Shown in pieces: positions 59,979 through 64,000 of a DNA stretch of 64,000 nt; positions within the stretch are counted from its first letter, which is position 1; every line of letters begins with the position of its first letter. Below the pieces are notes generated by a model, which was given only the letters and a program-made list of their open reading frames with translations, ran no database searches and was not told where the DNA came from. The position numbers were made by a program, and so were the translations under genes. Origin of the DNA: Paludibacteraceae bacterium (lineage in GTDB: Bacteria > Bacteroidota > Bacteroidia > Bacteroidales > Paludibacteraceae); the NCBI GenBank assembly GCA_017553575.1, contig JAFZKQ010000075.1:1-64000 (forward strand), written 5' to 3'.

Positions 59979-60761
59979 CTATCCGTTTTTCCTCCTTTTG
60001 AAATGATACCGTCCCTTCTTGACCGTGATTTCACCGTAATCAATGGCTTTGACAGGACAATTGTGAATGCAGGCCAGACATTGCACGCAATTATTTCCCC
60101 AATAGGGCATACCATTGCTCGTTTTGATATTGAGCGTAGGACAAATATCCTTACACAAGCCACAACGCGTACAGCGATTGGAGGCATGAAACTTCGTTTT
60201 TCCGGTTGCACATTTCTTAAAAATCGGATAGATGAGACGAGTCTTCAAGAAAGGCAATACACCCTTATGATAGAGCGACTTATTGTTTATACCATCCACG
60301 ATTTCCTTCGAGATCTTCTTTATCCGGAGCTGAGCATTCTCCAACTTCTCCGATTCCACCTCTTGGCTGTCCACGTCAAAGAAAGGGAATACGATATAGG
60401 TGTTCGGCATTTGGACCGTAAAACACTGATCAAGGGGAAGTCCCTTCCTTTCCAACGCCTTTTTTAGGATAGAGTTGGTATAACCCGCATCATCGCCACA
60501 GGTACAGACGGCAAAGACCTGATGGTTCTCATACCCCTGCAACTCCAAATGTTTGATGAATTTCAGCACAAGCGTAGGCACTCCCCACGAATGGACAGGG
60601 AAAACGAACCCAATACGTTCATCTTCAGATAATTGATACTGACAATCCGTCAACCCTTTCTTCAATGAATCATTGATGGAAACAAGGCTTTCTCCCAAAA
60701 TAAAAGCCAATTGGGATGCCACCCATTTCGAGTTGCCCGTAGCTGAAAAATAGAATATCAT
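59979..60761 (-). CDS. EFR1-family ferredoxin with flavodoxin-like domain
   Basis: 260 residues. N-terminal flavodoxin-like fold (YFSATGNSKWVASQLA at 4-19, binding FMN phosphate) and C-terminal double [4Fe-4S] domain: CTRCGLCKDICP near 195 and CVQCLACIHNCP near 225. It would carry electrons in the cytoplasm; partner unknown. It follows ispE by 30 bases on the same strand; ispE-pathway enzymes need reduced ferredoxin, which makes the pairing interesting but not proof. Confidence 0.88.
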   Translation of the reverse strand: MIFYFSATGNSKWVASQLAFILGESLVSINDSLKKGLTDCQYQLSEDERIGFVFPVHSWGVPTLVLKFIKHLELQGYENHQVFAVCTCGDDAGYTNSILKKALERKGLPLDQCFTVQMPNTYIVFPFFDVDSQEVESEKLENAQLRIKKISKEIVDGINNKSLYHKGVLPFLKTRLIYPIFKKCATGKTKFHASNRCTRCGLCKDICPTLNIKTSNGMPYWGNNCVQCLACIHNCPVKAIDYGEITVKKGRYHFKRRKNG

Positions 60762-60791
60762 AAAACTTTGTTTTGGTTCATAAATAAGATG

Positions 60792-61607
60792 TCACTCCAG
60801 AAAGTCCTGGAAAATATAACATCCCTTAAAGAGTTCCGAAAGATCGACTTGCTTGTCAAAAATGCCAAACACGGAAGAGCCGGAACCCGACATGGAAGCA
60901 TAGAGAGCCCCTTGTCTATATAACTCCTCCTTGATTTCCCCAATAGCCGGAAATTTAGAAAAGACGCTGACCTCAAAATCGTTGAGTATTCTATCCTTCC
61001 ATTCCACTATCGGTTTTGTTATCCATTCCTTGATTGGATACTCCGGAGCATGAGGTTTCACCAACGAATACGCCATAGGAGTGGAAACATGGATGTCTGG
61101 TTTCACCAACACCAAGAAATAGCCTTTCAATGAGAGCGTTATAGGCTCGAAACAGTTACCTATACCTGTTGCGAATACGGGCTTGTTCTTAATAAAGAAG
61201 GCACAGTCGGCACCCAATTTCGAGGAATAGACCTCCAATTGGCTTTCGGTAAGACCCAAGTTAAAAGCATCGTTCAGCATTTTCAACATAAAGGCCGCAT
61301 CGGCAGAACCGCCCCCCAAACCGGCACCGAAAGGAATGGATTTCTCCATATAGATGTCGATAGGCGGGATATCAAAATCTTGCCCCAACAAGCGCAAGGC
61401 TTTCATCACCAAATTGGATTCCGCATCGCCACCCACGTCAATACCCGAAGAGTGGAACGAAGTTTTCCCTTGGGTGGAAGGAACAAATTCCAACGCATCC
61501 TTGATGGGAATAGGATAGAAAAGCGTTTCGAGGTTATGGTAACCATCCTCGCGCTTTTCCACTATATTTAAACCAATATTTAACTTGGCATTCGGAAATG
61601 TAATCAT
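60792..61607 (-). CDS. ispE: 4-diphosphocytidyl-2-C-methylerythritol kinase
   Basis: 271 residues, near the usual 280. GHMP kinase that phosphorylates CDP-ME in the MEP isoprenoid pathway. Seen: AKLNIGLNI at residues 7-15, IPFGAGLGGGSADAAFML near 88 (ATP loop) and MSGSGSSVFGIF near 248. The frame extends to 61664, but homology begins at MITFPNAKL. Followed by the EFR1 ferredoxin. Confidence 0.95.
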   Translation of the reverse strand: MITFPNAKLNIGLNIVEKREDGYHNLETLFYPIPIKDALEFVPSTQGKTSFHSSGIDVGGDAESNLVMKALRLLGQDFDIPPIDIYMEKSIPFGAGLGGGSADAAFMLKMLNDAFNLGLTESQLEVYSSKLGADCAFFIKNKPVFATGIGNCFEPITLSLKGYFLVLVKPDIHVSTPMAYSLVKPHAPEYPIKEWITKPIVEWKDRILNDFEVSVFSKFPAIGEIKEELYRQGALYASMSGSGSSVFGIFDKQVDLSELFKGCYIFQDFLE

Positions 61608-61859
61608 TCTATTTGTTTTAAACAGGGAATACCGCGCGTCAAACCTAACGACCGATCTCCCCATATTCTCGATTTTGATACGAAGATAAGAATAAAAAGC
61701 AATATGAACTATTTCTGAGCCTCTTTATTATAGGGGAGATCCACATACGGGGCCTAAAAAATGAGAATACGTCAAAAATAAGAGTCTATTTTTTTATCAA
61801 AGTTTAAGAATTTGTATATATTTACATAAAAAAGTAAAACAACTAAAAAACAGGGAGCC

Positions 61860-62963
61860 ATGGAAGATAATTTAGTAACTGTAGCCATCCATACCTACGA
61901 AAAGGCCCAGATATTGAAATCAGTATTGGAGGCCCATGGTATCGAAGCATATATACAGAATGTAAATCAAATACTTCCAGTCGTTTCAGCTGGAGTGAGG
62001 GTTCGGATTAGAGAGAGTGATTTGGCGCGTGCATTGGGAGTCATTGAGGCGATGGATAGGAACGAGGCTGTTTCTCAAGCATTGGAAGAGGAAAACCGAT
62101 TGAAGACTATCCTTGTCCCTGTGGATTTCTCCGACTATTCCACCAAAGCCTACGAAATGGGATTTCGCATGGCAGCGGAGAAGAAAGCGGAGGTTGTCTT
62201 ATTGCACGCTTACTACAATCCGTCATTCAACACGATGCCGATTGGCGACGTGATCAACTATGACGGAGGACCAGAAGATGATAACATCAAGGAGAAGGTA
62301 GAGCAAGACGTAGAAAAGCAAAAGGCGGACATCGACGAGAAGATCGCAAACGGCACTTTGCCTAAGGTCAACTACCAGTTCGTCTTGCGTGAGGGTGTTC
62401 CTGAAGAGGAGATTGCCCGCTATGCGAAAGACCACAATCCTTTGCTCATCATCATGGGTACACGAGGAAAAGACAAGAAAGACCAAGACTTGATTGGTAG
62501 CGTCACGGCAGAGATCATCGACCACTCTATGGTCCCTGTGTTCGCCATCCCGGAGAATGCTCCGATGAACGGATTCGACGACATCAAGAGCATTGCCTAC
62601 GCCACCAACTTCGACGACAAGGATTTGGTTGCCTTCGACAAACTCATGCAGGTAACGAAACCCTTCAAATTCAAGATACATTTCATCCACTATTTACAGA
62701 AGGAGAATGCCTGGTCTGAGATCAAGTTGAGGGGAATAAAGGATTATTTCGCAAAGTACTATCCAAACCAAGAGATTGCATACGACATCTTGAGAGGTGA
62801 GGATATGCTTACGACGATTGATAACTATATAAAAAAGAACAGCATAGATGCCATTGCCATAACCACGCATAAACGCAACATTTTCACGCGTTTGTTCAAT
62901 CCAAGCGTGGCAAGGAAGATGGTATTCCACAGCAACACACCGATGTTGGTGTTCCACGCTTGA
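61860..62963 (+). CDS. DUF2007 plus tandem universal stress protein domains
   Basis: 367 residues. Residues ~5-70 are DUF2007-like (VAIHTYEKAQILKSVLEAHG). Residues ~80-225 are a UspA domain with ILVPVDFSDYS and MGTRGKDKKDQDLIGSVTAE (ATP-binding GxxG-like). Residues ~235-367 are a second, more diverged UspA with ITTHKRNIFTRLFNPSVARK. Tandem Usp proteins respond to starvation and oxidative stress. The DUF2007 fusion is notable. A leading TATATTTA upstream is one base off the -7 element. Confidence 0.9.
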   Translation: MEDNLVTVAIHTYEKAQILKSVLEAHGIEAYIQNVNQILPVVSAGVRVRIRESDLARALGVIEAMDRNEAVSQALEEENRLKTILVPVDFSDYSTKAYEMGFRMAAEKKAEVVLLHAYYNPSFNTMPIGDVINYDGGPEDDNIKEKVEQDVEKQKADIDEKIANGTLPKVNYQFVLREGVPEEEIARYAKDHNPLLIIMGTRGKDKKDQDLIGSVTAEIIDHSMVPVFAIPENAPMNGFDDIKSIAYATNFDDKDLVAFDKLMQVTKPFKFKIHFIHYLQKENAWSEIKLRGIKDYFAKYYPNQEIAYDILRGEDMLTTIDNYIKKNSIDAIAITTHKRNIFTRLFNPSVARKMVFHSNTPMLVFHA

Positions 62964-63060
62964 TGGAGATCCATACAAGAGTGGAGGATGGGAGAGGAGC
63001 AAGGATGGGCTCCTTCCTATTGATGAGAAAGAGGAGTTGAATGTGTAGCATAATATTTTG

Positions 63061-64000
63061 ATGAAGATGAGACGGAAATGGTCTTTTGCAGCGGTCGGTC
63101 TTTTGACGGCCATATGCATGTCTAACTGCTTGTCAGGCACGAAGGGCGAAGAAAACATTATTGAGCCAAGGGAGGTTCAACAGAACTTTGCACCAGCAAT
63201 GATGCCGAAAGCGTCTTTTTGTGGAGAAGAGATTGACTTGTCGAACTACTATTTGAAAGAGCGTTTTGATAGAGAGCTGATTAGTTTTTCATATTGGCAT
63301 TCGCAAGTCTTCTTGATGATAAAACGGGCGAACAAGATTTTTCCTATCATCGAGCCCATATTGAAAAAGGAGGGAGTTCCCGACGATTTCAAGTATTTGG
63401 CCTTGATAGAGAGCAACTTGGATCCTCGTGCCTTGTCACCTGCCAAGGCGGCTGGAATTTGGCAGATTTTGCCAGATACAGGAAAGGAAGCAGGGTTGGA
63501 AGTGAATGATGACATTGATGAACGATACAATTTGGAGAAAGCCACAGTGGTAGCTTGCCGTTACTTGACAAGGACTTACGAGCTGACGAACAGCTGGTCG
63601 TTGGCTGCCGCATCCTACAATACAGGTCGTGCAAGAGTGCTAAGGCAAATGGAGACGCAGAAATGCAACTCATATTTCGATATGCTTTTCAGCGAAGAGA
63701 CCAATCGCTACGTATTTCGAATTGTTTTGGCCAAGATGATCATGGAGAACCCGAGCAAATTCGGCTTCATCCTCCATCGCTCAGACCTCTATTCGTTGCC
63801 CAAGCAAACGGTAGTGAAGGTGGATACGACCATTGACAACTTGACGGATTTCGCCATTGCCAACGGTTCTTCATACCAATTATTAAAGGATGCTAACCCT
63901 TGGTTGAGAAGCAATCGCATACCCAATAAGTCGCGCAAGCAGTACGAAATCAAGATCACTCGCAAGGAAGATGTAAGAATAGAAGTAAAAAATATTAAAA
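63061..64000 (+). CDS. Lytic transglycosylase, C-terminus cut by window edge
   Basis: Open from the ATG at 63061 to the right edge (313 codons). N-terminal hydrophobic segment (WSFAAVGLLTAICM), then an SLT domain: YLALIESNLDP near residue 118 (catalytic Glu), SPAKAAGIWQILPDTGKEAG, and AAASYNTGRARV near 185 with the usual YNxG. After ~245 comes a LysM-like stretch (LTDFAIANGSSYQLLKDANP). It cleaves glycan strands in the periplasm. MltD-like by layout. ATG at 63067 is an alternative start. Confidence 0.9.
   Translation, partial: MKMRRKWSFAAVGLLTAICMSNCLSGTKGEENIIEPREVQQNFAPAMMPKASFCGEEIDLSNYYLKERFDRELISFSYWHSQVFLMIKRANKIFPIIEPILKKEGVPDDFKYLALIESNLDPRALSPAKAAGIWQILPDTGKEAGLEVNDDIDERYNLEKATVVACRYLTRTYELTNSWSLAAASYNTGRARVLRQMETQKCNSYFDMLFSEETNRYVFRIVLAKMIMENPSKFGFILHRSDLYSLPKQTVVKVDTTIDNLTDFAIANGSSYQLLKDANPWLRSNRIPNKSRKQYEIKITRKEDVRIEVKNIK

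Noticed and set aside
1-64000. CRISPR arrays, insertion sequences, prophage
   Set aside because: No regularly spaced repeats, transposase, integrase or phage structural genes were seen on either strand.

Overview
Chromosomal segment of a member of the Bacteroidota, most likely order Bacteroidales. The evidence is the repeated Bacteroidetes -7 promoter element TAnnTTTG (often with TTTG 18-20 bases upstream), starts without Shine-Dalgarno sequences, and lineage-typical genes: DUF4270 lipoprotein, one-piece MurF-Alr, Rho with a long Asn/Gln-rich insertion, DUF3127, DUF3078, GldF and carboxynorspermidine decarboxylase. Genus is not resolved. I see no prophage, plasmid backbone, insertion sequence, CRISPR array or rRNA. 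One tRNA (Gln, CTG) is present. Genes are cut at both edges: an AAA+ ATPase on the left and a lytic transglycosylase on the right.

Layout. 0-4 kb: accessory zone with two ATPase genes that have palindromes in their promoters, a frameshifted gene and a gene remnant. 4-13 kb: lipoproteins, a GT5-type glycosyltransferase plus DUF4270 pair, a two-gene membrane cassette (DUF5058), a GT2 transferase and miaA. 13-16 kb: a Crp/Fnr regulator, then a peroxide-stress cluster read leftward (perR, reverse rubrerythrin, endonuclease IV) with a PerR-box-like site. 16-22 kb: TonB-C-like secreted protein, nspC, tandem small membrane paralogues, murF-alr and a membrane protein. 22.4-25.4 kb: the most notable locus, a bacterial Ro60 orthologue (Rsr, TROVE plus vWA) preceded by two tandem Y-RNA-like RNAs, one with a tRNA-like module. 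25-33 kb: TPR protein, secreted serpin, envelope proteins and a HAD phosphatase. 33.6-38 kb: nucleoid-associated protein and four tandem Crp/Fnr paralogues, the last behind a strong RNA hairpin. 38-51 kb: housekeeping genes (PBP1A, gldF, PPTase, RluA-type enzyme, nucleoside phosphorylase, tilS, rho, serine hydrolase, LOG protein). 51.1-53.0 kb: a 1.9-kb A-rich gap ending in repeated TTACAAATGTAA-type sites, followed by an XRE regulator and an SSB-like DUF3127 protein. 54-64 kb: nth, rhomboid protease, tRNA-Gln, flippase, acyltransferase, envelope proteins, EFR1 ferredoxin, ispE, universal stress protein and lytic transglycosylase.

How the parts work together. Stress and nucleic-acid quality control recur: PerR/rubrerythrin/Nfo for peroxide damage, Rsr with Y RNAs for RNA surveillance, Nth for base excision, and the SSB-like DUF3127 protein. 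Envelope building is the second theme (MurF-Alr, PBP1A, lytic transglycosylase, flippase, PlsC). Many promoters could be located by the -7 element, and several decide between alternative starts (ATPase at 2704, GT2 at 10050, RluA at 43986). Everything here comes from reading the sequence; no database search was run.
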